Shown here: piece after piece, positions 25,424 to 33,445 of the stretch | Numbering within the stretch: position 1 is the stretch's first letter | Layout: the number at the start of each line of letters is the position of its first letter | Notes under the pieces: model-generated | The model's database searches: none | The model's input: the letters and a program-made list of their open reading frames with translations, nothing else | What the model was told of the DNA's origin: nothing | Origin: an uncultured Lachnospiraceae bacterium | GTDB taxonomy: Bacteria; Bacillota; Clostridia; Lachnospirales; Lachnospiraceae | DNA: 64,000 bases | Assembly: GCA_910585215.1 (NCBI GenBank) | Contig: CAJUDQ010000004.1 | Coordinates: forward strand, 33,580 to 97,579 | Direction of reading: 5' to 3' | Translations under genes and position numbers: made by a program

Positions 25424-26248
25424 TTAATATTCATCCGGTAATTCGTCAATCTGGTCAAAACGGAATACAGGACCGTCTTTACACACATATTTGGAACCCA
25501 CATTACAGCGGCCACATTTGCCGACGCCACACTTCATACGAAGCTCTAACGTGGTATATACCTGCTCCTTCTTAAATCCAAGCTCCTGTAGCCCTGCAAG
25601 AGTAAATTTAATCATAATCGGAGGTCCACAAATAAGTACTGTAGAATCCACGTTCAGATTTAATTCCTTTACATAATTTGGAACAAATCCCACATGTCCG
25701 TCCCATCCTTCCTGCTCGCGGTCAATTGTCAGATGAACATTGACACCTTCTGTCTTTTCCCATTCATCAATAATTTCCTGATAATCTACCAAATCATCTG
25801 CAGAACGGGAACCATATACAATATCAATTGTACCATAAGAATCTCTCTTATCTCTGCAATAATTAATAACAGAACGAAGTGGTGCAAGTCCGATACCACC
25901 GGCAATAAAGATAAGGTTTTTTCCCTTTAATTCTGTATCAACAGGAAACGGATTTCCATAAGGTCCGCGAATTGTAATCATCTGTCCTACTTCCATCTGA
26001 TGAAGCCAGTCTGTAAGACATCCGCATTTTTTAATGGAAAATTCCATAAATTCTGTATTTGTTGGAGATGATGTGATGGAAAACATTGCTTCACCTACCC
26101 CCGGAATCGAGAGCATGGCACATTGGCCCGGCATATGGTCAAATGCCTTTTTGCCATCCTGTGTTACGACACGGAATGTTTTTACATCTGGAGTATCCAT
26201 GCGGATATCCGTTACGACACCAATCTTTGGTATTAATACTTCACTCAT
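25424..26248 (-). CDS. flxA: FlxA-like FAD/NAD(P)H-binding electron-transfer subunit
   Basis: 274 residues. A ferredoxin-reductase-type FAD domain (about 10-105: HMPGQCAMLSIPG, FSITSSPTN, RGPYGNPFP) is followed by an NAD-binding domain (IFIAGGIGLAPLRSVI) and a C-terminal Cys cluster (MKCGVGKCGRCNVG plus YVC) like that binding [2Fe-2S] in PyrK. This is the gamma-type subunit of FlxABCD and of HydG-like oxidoreductases and should be the NADH entry point of the complex. It overlaps the upstream flxB by four bases. Assignment rests on domain order plus the surrounding flx/hdr genes. Confidence 0.85.
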   Translation of the reverse strand: MSEVLIPKIGVVTDIRMDTPDVKTFRVVTQDGKKAFDHMPGQCAMLSIPGVGEAMFSITSSPTNTEFMEFSIKKCGCLTDWLHQMEVGQMITIRGPYGNPFPVDTELKGKNLIFIAGGIGLAPLRSVINYCRDKRDSYGTIDIVYGSRSADDLVDYQEIIDEWEKTEGVNVHLTIDREQEGWDGHVGFVPNYVKELNLNVDSTVLICGPPIMIKFTLAGLQELGFKKEQVYTTLELRMKCGVGKCGRCNVGSKYVCKDGPVFRFDQIDELPDEY

Positions 26249-27270
26249 TCGCTGTCACCTCCCAGTGTCTTTATTACTTTTGTTATATTCATGGAAATCG
26301 GACATTTGCTGATACAACGGCCGCATCCCACACAGCCAAATTCCCCGTCATTATTAATCGGAAAATAGGACAGCTTATGCATAAATCTCTGACGGAAGCG
26401 CTCTAACTGTGTCTTTCTGTTTGTTCCATGCGCCATCATGGTAAAATCCTTATACATACAGGAATCCCAGCAGCGGTAACGTGTAATGCCATGACCCGTA
26501 TCATAATCCCTGATATCATAACACTGGCAGGTAGGACATACAAAAGTACAGGTTCCGCAGCCAAGACAGGACTTGTAAAGTTCTTCCCACTTCGGACTCT
26601 TAAACAATTCCATCATATCGGCGCCCTTTAAATATTCCATATCCATACTGTTTAATGGAAGCCTGTCAAGAACAGCCTTTACTTCTTCCTTCTGTTTTTC
26701 TACCGCTGTATTGTCTGTCTCTTCAAATACAGCCTTTATCTTTTCTGTCAATGCTTTGCCTTTTTCTGTTTTTGCCTCCCAGTAAAAAACATCGTCGACA
26801 ATCCATGTGATTACATCACCTTCCGGCTCAGTCGCATCGATATCAAATTTTGTACAAAAACACGTTTCTTCCGGTTTGCTGCAGGCAAGAGAAACCACTA
26901 TGCCATGTTCGCGTCTTGCCGCATAGAATGTATCTACAGGGTCTGATAAGTATACCTTGTCAAGAATGGCAAAGCTTCTTGCATCGCATGCTCTTACGCC
27001 CAAAATCACAAATTCTTCGCTGACACGAGCCTGTTCTTCTATTTCAATATTTTTGCCTTCTACCTTGAACTTCATCATAGTTTCACAGTTTGGCAGAAAT
27101 GCATCTTTTGCAGATTTTACTGTATGAAGTGCATCCAGACGAACCTTTGCATCGTCATCGTAAGCGTAAAACTCAATCTGATCGCCTTTCTCGATTGGAA
27201 GGTATAATGTATCAGATTCTGCAATTGCCTTAAAAAGCTTGTCAATTTCATTCATGGAAATCTTTAACAT
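26245..27270 (-). CDS. flxB: FlxB-like iron-sulfur subunit
   Basis: 341 residues. The N-terminal part (about 1-200) resembles sulfhydrogenase beta/AsrA-type proteins, with VILGVRACDARSFAILDKVY and SLACSKPEETCFC. Then come two ferredoxin-type sites, SCLGCGTCTFVCPTCQC (with a further RYRCWDSCMY) near 235 and GCVGCGRCISKCPI near 315. It should shuttle electrons between the NADH-oxidising FlxA and the FlxD/HdrA core. The ATG overlaps the stop of flxC by one base, and its own end overlaps flxA by four, typical of a tightly coupled complex. Confidence 0.82.
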   Translation of the reverse strand: MLKISMNEIDKLFKAIAESDTLYLPIEKGDQIEFYAYDDDAKVRLDALHTVKSAKDAFLPNCETMMKFKVEGKNIEIEEQARVSEEFVILGVRACDARSFAILDKVYLSDPVDTFYAARREHGIVVSLACSKPEETCFCTKFDIDATEPEGDVITWIVDDVFYWEAKTEKGKALTEKIKAVFEETDNTAVEKQKEEVKAVLDRLPLNSMDMEYLKGADMMELFKSPKWEELYKSCLGCGTCTFVCPTCQCYDIRDYDTGHGITRYRCWDSCMYKDFTMMAHGTNRKTQLERFRQRFMHKLSYFPINNDGEFGCVGCGRCISKCPISMNITKVIKTLGGDSE

Positions 27271-28259
27271 TATCTGTCACCACCTCTCGTATAGATTATG
27301 CCTGGTTCTGCATCTTCCTTGGTAAATGCCGTCAGAGGTCCCTTTGTCTCAGAATCCTCGCCTGCCTGAAATTCACCATAAAGCTCATTCATGTCTTTGA
27401 TAAACTTGCGGTTTAAAAGCTGAAGCGGGATATTCTGCGGACATACTCTGCTACATTCCCCACAGTCTGTACAGCGGCCGGCTACATGCCATGCGCGGAT
27501 AATATGGAACATATTTTCCTCAAAAGTATCTGCGTTTACTTTTGCAGCCACACCAGAAGCGGCATTATCAAATACACAGGTACGGCAGGAGCAGGCTGGA
27601 CATACATTCCGGCATGCATTACAGCGGATACATTTAGAAAGCTCGGTTCTCCAGAAGTCAAATCTCTCCTGTGGCGTCATCGCCTCAAGCTCAGCTACCT
27701 TTGAAAATCTGTCAGCTCCGCCAAGCTCTTTTTCTTCTGCTTCTGGAACTAAAAGCTCGTCATATGCCACATGCTTGCTTCCCTTGCAGCACAGACATCT
27801 CTCCAGCAGCACATCTTTTCTGTCACACTCTTTTGTTCCGTAAAGCGTTTCTGCTTTTACTTTATCGCCATCTTCCGTAATATTCAGAATACCTGTAATC
27901 CCCTGTTCCTTCATTTTATTTATATCAAGCATGCCTGAACATGGAATACCAAGTGCGTATACCTTTTCTTTATCAATTCTGTGTTCCTTGATAAGCTGAT
28001 TGAAGCTGTAGGAATCACATGGCTTTAACAAAACCAGTACTTTGCCTTCTTCTTTTGTTTCATTAATTAAATATTTGCTCTGATTTGCACCGCAGAAGCC
28101 GTCAAAAAGGAAATCGCAAAGATTGTCTTCCTTTGTATAGACAGCCGGAGTTACATCATAACAGAAATCTCCAGCCTTCCAGCCGATGACGCGATTTACG
28201 GTTCCATTTTCAAGCAACTCGTTTATTTTCTTTACCAGCAACTCTCTTATTTCTCGCAT
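27270..28259 (-). CDS. flxC: FlxC-like iron-sulfur subunit
   Basis: 329 residues. The N-terminal two-thirds resemble the F420 hydrogenase beta-type family (KVLVLLKPCDSYSFNQLIKE and VYALGIPCSGM), with a CLCCKG site in the middle. Ferredoxin motifs follow at about 215 (KCIRCNACRNVCPACSCRTC) and 265 (RCTDCGECSRVCPQNIP). It overlaps the flxD end by 13 bases. By analogy with FlxABCD of sulfate reducers it is an electron-relay subunit. Which of flxB and flxC is closest to which Desulfovibrio subunit should be checked by alignment. Confidence 0.8.
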   Translation of the reverse strand: MREIRELLVKKINELLENGTVNRVIGWKAGDFCYDVTPAVYTKEDNLCDFLFDGFCGANQSKYLINETKEEGKVLVLLKPCDSYSFNQLIKEHRIDKEKVYALGIPCSGMLDINKMKEQGITGILNITEDGDKVKAETLYGTKECDRKDVLLERCLCCKGSKHVAYDELLVPEAEEKELGGADRFSKVAELEAMTPQERFDFWRTELSKCIRCNACRNVCPACSCRTCVFDNAASGVAAKVNADTFEENMFHIIRAWHVAGRCTDCGECSRVCPQNIPLQLLNRKFIKDMNELYGEFQAGEDSETKGPLTAFTKEDAEPGIIYTRGGDR

Positions 28260-28699
28260 CGCAGATCCCTCAACTTTCTGTTCTCTCCAAGCTTTGTGAT
28301 GGCTTCAGCAAACTCGTTCATTGTCTGGGCAAATTTCACACCCTCGGCAGCGGAAACCCATTCCACTCTTGTTCTTTCCTTCTCAATGCCAAGATAGTCA
28401 AGCATTGAAAATAGTGTGGTCATTCTTCTTCTCGCATAATAATTGCCTGTTGTATAATGGCAGTCACCCGGATGACATCCACATAAGATAACACCGTCTG
28501 CGCCACGCTGAAAGGCTCTTAAAATAAAGAGCGGATTTACACGGCATGAACAGGGAACACGTATAATTTTTATATTTGCAGGATAATTCAGACGATTGCT
28601 TCCGGCAAGGTCTGCTCCCGCATAAGAACACCAGTTGCAGCAAAATGCCACAATTAATGGAGTAAACTCTTTCTTTTCTTCAACTTCATTTACCTGCAT
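28247..28699 (-). CDS. flxD: FlxD/MvhD-type [2Fe-2S] subunit
   Basis: 150 residues from the ATG at 28699, which has GGAGG ten bases upstream. The frame itself extends up to 28798 without a site. The protein is the MvhD family: FCCNWCSYAGADLAG, then VPCSCRVNP, GADGVILCGCHPGDCHYTTG, with five or more Cys binding a [2Fe-2S]. MvhD-type proteins connect hydrogenase, formate dehydrogenase or Flx modules to HdrA. The start overlaps the last ten bases of hdrA, so equal expression is likely. Confidence 0.9.
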   Translation of the reverse strand: MQVNEVEEKKEFTPLIVAFCCNWCSYAGADLAGSNRLNYPANIKIIRVPCSCRVNPLFILRAFQRGADGVILCGCHPGDCHYTTGNYYARRRMTTLFSMLDYLGIEKERTRVEWVSAAEGVKFAQTMNEFAEAITKLGENRKLRDLRCEK

Positions 28700-30684
28700 A
28701 TTGCATCTACCTCCGCCATAATTTGTCTGTTTGCAAAGCCTTTCAGGTCCATAGCACCCGACGGACAGGTAACTGTACATGCACCACAGCCTTGACAAAC
28801 TGCTTCATTTACAACTGCAACCCGTCTTGTCTCTCGTACACCATGGTCGTTAATCTCTTTTGTCACATAATCAATTGCTCCATATGGACATACATTTGCA
28901 CATGTAGAACAGCCGTTACATAAAAGTTCATTTGAATGTGAAACACAAGGATTACATAAAAGATGGTCTTTTGCAAGAAGGCCAATTACTTTTGCCGCAG
29001 CTGCACTTGCCTGTGAAACGGTCTCAGGAATATCCTTTGGTCCCTGACAGGTACCAGATAAAAATACACCTGCAGTCGGACTCTCTACCGGACGAAGCTT
29101 TGCATGTGCTTCTGTGAAGAAATCATTGGTATCCATACTCGCTGTCAGCATAGTTGCAAGGCTTCTCGCTGATTCATTCGGCTCAATTGCCGCTGCAAGT
29201 ACCACCATATCGGCATCCATATGAATCTGCTCATTTGCCAGAAGGTCTGATGCCTGTACTTTTAATACACCGTCTTCCTCTGAAACCTTTCCTACCATGC
29301 CCTTGACATAATGAACGCCAAATTCTTCTACTGCACGGCGGTAAAACTCATCAAAATTCTTTCCCGGAGTACGCACATCAATATAAAATACAGTAACCTC
29401 CACGTCAGGATAATGGTCTTTTACCAGCATTGCGTGCTTCGCCGTATACATACAGCAAATCTTGGAACAGTAAGATTTATCTCTGCAAGACTGTCCTCTG
29501 GAACCGACACATTGTACAAATACAATTTTCTTTGGCGGTTTTCCGTCTGAAGGCCGCAGAAGATGTCCCTTTGTAGGACCTGCCGCATTCATAAGACGCT
29601 CAAACTCCAGCGAGGTAACAACATCTGGATAATTGTTATAGCCGTATTCTTCAAATTCTGTCGGTTTAATCTGATTGTAGCCGGTTGCCACAACGATAGC
29701 CCCGTATTCTTTTGTAATAAATTCTTCCTTCTGCTCATAGTTAATTGCTCCGGCAGTACATACCTTTGAACAGAGACCGCATTTTCCGGTCTTCATATAG
29801 ATACAGTCATCCGGATCAATTGTTGCAAGCTTTGGAACAGCCTGTGCAAATGGAATATAGATAGCCGGACGGTTATCCAGTCCCATATTAAATTCATTTG
29901 GATTCTTCTTTGACGGACATTTTGTGGTACACTCTCCACAGCCAGTACATTTTGTGGCATCTACGTAACGCGGTTTCTGACGGATTGTCACTTTGAAATT
30001 GCCAACAAAGCCTTCGACCTTGTCTACCTCACAGTAGGTATAAAGACCTATCTTTTCATTTGCGCCTGCATCCACCATCTTAGGGGTAAGAATACATGCT
30101 GCACAGTCAAGTGTCGGGAAGGTTTTGTCAAGCTGTGCCATTTTACCGCCGATGGTAGGATTTTTTTCTACAATATCCACTTCAAATCCTGCATCCGCAA
30201 TATCAAGTGCTGTCTGGATACCTGCAATACCTCCGCCAATTACCAGTGCACGTTTTACCACAGGACTTTCCTGTGCAGTAAGCGGTGCATTCAAGTGAAC
30301 CTTCGCTATCGCTGTTCTGCCCAAGATAATTGCTTTTTCTGTACCCTCTGCTTTATCCTTGTGTATCCATGAACACTGTTCACGGATATTTGCAATTTCC
30401 AGCATGTAAGGGTTCAGTCCTGCAGCTTCCACAGTTCTGCGGAAAGTAACTTCATGCATTCTTGGTGAACATGAACAGATGACTACGCCGGTAAGGTTAT
30501 GTTCCTTAATGGCATCTTTAATAATTTCCTGTCCACTTGCAGAACACATGTACTGATAGTCAGTTGCAAATACAACACCCGGTTCATTTTTTAATGCCTC
30601 GGCCACTGCTGCAACGTCTACTGTCGCTGCAATATTACTACCACACCAACATACAAATACTCCAATTCTCTGCATTTTTTTCAC
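28690..30684 (-). CDS. hdrA: HdrA-type flavin/iron-sulfur electron-bifurcation subunit
   Basis: 664 residues in HdrA order: N-terminal RIGVFVCWCGSNI, a FAD Rossmann motif RALVIGGGIAGIQTALD (about 145-161) with the TLDCAACILTPKM segment, ferredoxin site CTGCGECTTKCPSKKNP, the QCVGSRGQSCRDKSYCSKIC Cys region, and two C-terminal [4Fe-4S] sites (CNGCSTCANVCPYG and CQGCGACTVTCPSG). HdrA carries the flavin that splits electrons between a high-potential acceptor and ferredoxin in known complexes. Here it is followed by flxD and preceded by hdrC across a 187-base gap. All key cysteines are intact. Confidence 0.92.
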   Translation of the reverse strand: MKKMQRIGVFVCWCGSNIAATVDVAAVAEALKNEPGVVFATDYQYMCSASGQEIIKDAIKEHNLTGVVICSCSPRMHEVTFRRTVEAAGLNPYMLEIANIREQCSWIHKDKAEGTEKAIILGRTAIAKVHLNAPLTAQESPVVKRALVIGGGIAGIQTALDIADAGFEVDIVEKNPTIGGKMAQLDKTFPTLDCAACILTPKMVDAGANEKIGLYTYCEVDKVEGFVGNFKVTIRQKPRYVDATKCTGCGECTTKCPSKKNPNEFNMGLDNRPAIYIPFAQAVPKLATIDPDDCIYMKTGKCGLCSKVCTAGAINYEQKEEFITKEYGAIVVATGYNQIKPTEFEEYGYNNYPDVVTSLEFERLMNAAGPTKGHLLRPSDGKPPKKIVFVQCVGSRGQSCRDKSYCSKICCMYTAKHAMLVKDHYPDVEVTVFYIDVRTPGKNFDEFYRRAVEEFGVHYVKGMVGKVSEEDGVLKVQASDLLANEQIHMDADMVVLAAAIEPNESARSLATMLTASMDTNDFFTEAHAKLRPVESPTAGVFLSGTCQGPKDIPETVSQASAAAAKVIGLLAKDHLLCNPCVSHSNELLCNGCSTCANVCPYGAIDYVTKEINDHGVRETRRVAVVNEAVCQGCGACTVTCPSGAMDLKGFANRQIMAEVDAICR

Positions 30685-30871
30685 TCTGCTTTCTAAATAT
30701 TTTTTTCAATTTGTTATAGAACAAAGTGTTTTTCAATACCTCTTCACTTTGTTCTGAAAACAGCCGCCTTTAAGGCAGCGTCATAAAAAATTCACAAAAC
30801 AATTTTCTATGAATAGAACTTTATTTTTATGGAAACAATATTTATAAATGACAAGCATTGCTGCCCCGTCC
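30685..30871 (-). other. hdrC-hdrA intergenic leader with two hairpins
   Basis: This is the only long gap inside the operon. It holds a ten-base-pair hairpin (GAACAAAGTG/CACTTTGTTC, arms 30719-30754) without a following T run, and a GC-rich one at 30763-30779 (GCCGCCTT with AAGGCAGC, one mismatch). They may be RNA processing or stability elements that adjust hdrA-frdA expression relative to mdh-hdrC. No promoter of good quality seen. Confidence 0.5.
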
Positions 30872-31261
30872 TTATTTTTTATATTTACGGAAAGCGCTTA
30901 CAATCGCCTGCTGTGGCAAATCCTCATCCAAAAGCTCAGGGATTTCCTCAGCATGAAGATGATTGGCATCCTGCTGGCGTACCACTGCAAGACGCACTGC
31001 TTCAATCAGCTTTGCAGGCTCCACGTTTCTTGGACATCTCTGCAGACATGCCATACAGCTTAAACAGGTCCAGATAGAATCTGACTGTAACAACGGTTCA
31101 ATATTTCCCTTGTCAACCATATCTACAAACTGATGAGGATGATAATCCATACCGTCAAAATTTGGACAGGTACCAGAGCATTTACCGCATTTCATGCATT
31201 TGTTTGTCTTGACTCCACTGATTCTTTCCAGTTCTTCCTTTGAAATTTTTGTATTGAACAT
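30872..31261 (-). CDS. hdrC: HdrC iron-sulfur subunit
   Basis: 129 residues with two ferredoxin motifs, CMKCGKCSGTCPNF (about 21-34) and CLSCMACLQRCPRNVEP (about 66-82), the standard HdrC content for two [4Fe-4S] clusters. It relays electrons between HdrA and HdrB. Its ATG follows the hdrB stop directly (TAAATG), with the GGAGG site inside the end of hdrB. The length is slightly below archaeal HdrC but typical of bacterial forms. Confidence 0.9.
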   Translation of the reverse strand: MFNTKISKEELERISGVKTNKCMKCGKCSGTCPNFDGMDYHPHQFVDMVDKGNIEPLLQSDSIWTCLSCMACLQRCPRNVEPAKLIEAVRLAVVRQQDANHLHAEEIPELLDEDLPQQAIVSAFRKYKK

Positions 31262-32050
31262 TTACTGCACCTCCTTTACACCCAGAGCTTCAGCCAATAA
31301 TTCTGTAAAATAAATTACTGGAAGTTCTGTGACTGAATTTGCCTCCAGATTATAACGGCACAACGGACAGGCAGTAATCATACAGTCGGCACCCTTCTTT
31401 ACCGCAGAGGTAACGACGGTTTCACTTCTGTTTTCTGCGATTTCCTTGTCGTTTAATGTCATATAACCACCGCAGCACTCATTTCTCTGAGCATACATAA
31501 CAGGCTCCGCGCCAATTGCACGGATAAAATCTTCCATAACTCTCGGATTCTCAGGGTCATCAAATGCCATGACTGTGCCCGGCCGAAGCAGAAGACATCC
31601 ATAATACGGTGCAATTTTCCTGCCCTTCAGAGGATTTACCACCTTGCTCTTTAATGTGTCAAAGCCGATAACATCCCTTAACACCTCGAAATAGTGGACT
31701 ACTTTTGTTTCTCCGTGATACTCCATATCAGGGGCCATGTAATTATTTGCTTTAAATGCAAAATCCCCATCTGTCTGAATATCATTGTTTGTTCTTTTTA
31801 TTACATTATGACAGGCAGAACAGAGCGTCAAAAGGTCCTGTCCCTTGTCTCTCGCCTGAGCAAGCGCTCTTATGGACGAGAGCTTTGTGGCAATCTCATC
31901 CTTTGCGGTGGTATATACACCACCGCAGCACTGCCAGTTTTCAATCTCTTCCATCTCGATTCCAAGAACCTTTGCGGAACGGATTGCATAATCGTTTAAT
32001 TCCTTCGCTTTTGTCTTAAGCGTACATCCTGGATAGTAACTATATTTCAT
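31262..32050 (-). CDS. hdrB: HdrB subunit with two CCG (non-cubane cluster) domains
   Basis: 262 residues with both CCG domains intact: first YYPGC (Cys 9), NWQCCGG near 40 and TLCSACHN near 80; second YYGC near 150, NECCGGY near 195 and ACPLCRY near 235. In methanogen HdrB these ten cysteines hold two non-cubane [4Fe-4S] clusters that cleave CoM-S-S-CoB. Bacteria lack those cofactors, so the disulfide or other acceptor here is unknown. The adjacent fumarate reductase is the obvious candidate partner. It has a GGAGG site and a 14-base gap from fumC. Confidence 0.9.
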   Translation of the reverse strand: MKYSYYPGCTLKTKAKELNDYAIRSAKVLGIEMEEIENWQCCGGVYTTAKDEIATKLSSIRALAQARDKGQDLLTLCSACHNVIKRTNNDIQTDGDFAFKANNYMAPDMEYHGETKVVHYFEVLRDVIGFDTLKSKVVNPLKGRKIAPYYGCLLLRPGTVMAFDDPENPRVMEDFIRAIGAEPVMYAQRNECCGGYMTLNDKEIAENRSETVVTSAVKKGADCMITACPLCRYNLEANSVTELPVIYFTELLAEALGVKEVQ

Positions 32051-32064
32051 GTTTGACCTCCGTC

Positions 32065-33429
32065 TTATACCATTTCTTCCGGGTGGAATACTTCATCAAA
32101 CTTCTCTTCTGTCAAAAACCCTAATGCAACACAGGCTTCTTTTAATGAAATGTTCTCCTTAAAGGCTTTTTTGGCTGTCTTTGCAGCATTGTCATAACCA
32201 ATATAAGGATTTAAGGCAGTTACCAGCATAAGAGAATTGTGAAGATTATGGCTCATCTTGTCTCTCTTTGCCTGAATACCAACTGCGCAGTTGTCATTGA
32301 AAGATATCATGCCGTCTGCAAGCAGTCTTACAGACTGTAAAAAGTTATATGCAATTACCGGCATAAATACATTCAGCTCAAAATTGCCCTGGCTGGCCGC
32401 CATTCCAACTGCGGTATCATTTGCAATCACCTGAACTGCTACCATAGTAAGCGATTCACACTGGGTAGGATTTACCTTGCCCGGCATAATCGAGCTTCCA
32501 GGTTCGTTTTCAGGAATTGTGATTTCACCAAGCCCGCATCTAGGACCACTGGCAAGCCATCTGACATCGTTTGCAATCTTCATTAAATCTGCTGCAAGTG
32601 CTTTTAATGCGCCATGTGCAAATGTAATATCATCTTTTGCAGTCAATGCATGGAATTTATTGTCCGCTGTTACAAAGTCCTTGCCGGTCAAGTCACTGAT
32701 AACCTTTGCAACCTCTTCTCCAAAACCTTTTGGAGCATTTAAGCCTGTTCCTACGGCAGTACCGCCAAGTGCAAGTTCTTTTAATCCCGGAAGCGCAGCC
32801 AAAAGCATCTTTTTTGTCTTTTCCAGCATATTTGTCCATCCACTGATTTCCTGTGAAAACTTAATCGGAACTGCATCCTGCAAATGAGTACGGCCACTCT
32901 TTACAACATCTTCATTTTCACTTTCCAGTCTTTTAAAAGTGGCAATCAGCTTGTCCATGGCAGGGAACAGTTTGTCTTCTATGCTCATGGCTGCTGCAAT
33001 ATGAAGAGCGGTTGGGAATGTGTCGTTGGAACTCTGGGACATATTAATATGGTCATTTGGGTGAAGAAGTTTGTTTCCTGCGAGTTCATTTCCTCGATTG
33101 GCAATTACCTCATTGCTGTTCATATTGGACTGCGTGCCGCTTCCTGTCTGCCATACAACCAGTGGAAAATGCTCCATTAAAGTTCCGTCAATCACTTCGT
33201 CAGCAGCCTGACAGATAAAGTTCTTCTTTTCTTCATCCAGCTTTCCGAGATTGCAGTTTGCAATTGCCGCGCCTTTTTTCAGAATGCCAAACGCATGTAT
33301 AATCTCAGGCGGCATTTTTTCACCGCCGATTTTGAAATTCTGAAAGCTTCTCTGTGTCTGAGCCGCCCAGTATTTGTCGGCAGGCACCTGCATTTCACCC
33401 ATCGAATCTCTTTCGATACGATACTCCAT
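32065..33429 (-). CDS. fumC: Class II fumarase
   Basis: 454 residues, full length for the family. It begins MEYRIERDSMGEMQVPADKY and carries TGSGTQSNMN, a TAVGTGLN segment and the superfamily signature GSSIMPGKVNPTQ near residue 313 with its catalytic Ser. The reaction is malate to fumarate plus water. It contains no iron-sulfur cluster, unlike class I fumarase. It lies 16 bases after mdh and 14 before hdrB, so it is part of one transcript that runs from malate dehydrogenase to fumarate reductase. Confidence 0.95.
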   Translation of the reverse strand: MEYRIERDSMGEMQVPADKYWAAQTQRSFQNFKIGGEKMPPEIIHAFGILKKGAAIANCNLGKLDEEKKNFICQAADEVIDGTLMEHFPLVVWQTGSGTQSNMNSNEVIANRGNELAGNKLLHPNDHINMSQSSNDTFPTALHIAAAMSIEDKLFPAMDKLIATFKRLESENEDVVKSGRTHLQDAVPIKFSQEISGWTNMLEKTKKMLLAALPGLKELALGGTAVGTGLNAPKGFGEEVAKVISDLTGKDFVTADNKFHALTAKDDITFAHGALKALAADLMKIANDVRWLASGPRCGLGEITIPENEPGSSIMPGKVNPTQCESLTMVAVQVIANDTAVGMAASQGNFELNVFMPVIAYNFLQSVRLLADGMISFNDNCAVGIQAKRDKMSHNLHNSLMLVTALNPYIGYDNAAKTAKKAFKENISLKEACVALGFLTEEKFDEVFHPEEMV

Positions 33430-33445
33430 TTTAAACCTCCTACAA

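Noticed and set aside
32477..32887. Open frame of 136 codons on plus inside fumC, and similar long plus frames at 115-384, 39875-40150 (minus) and 49321-49761
   Set aside because: All are antisense to strongly supported genes, have no family features and lack ribosome binding sites. They are by-products of codon use.
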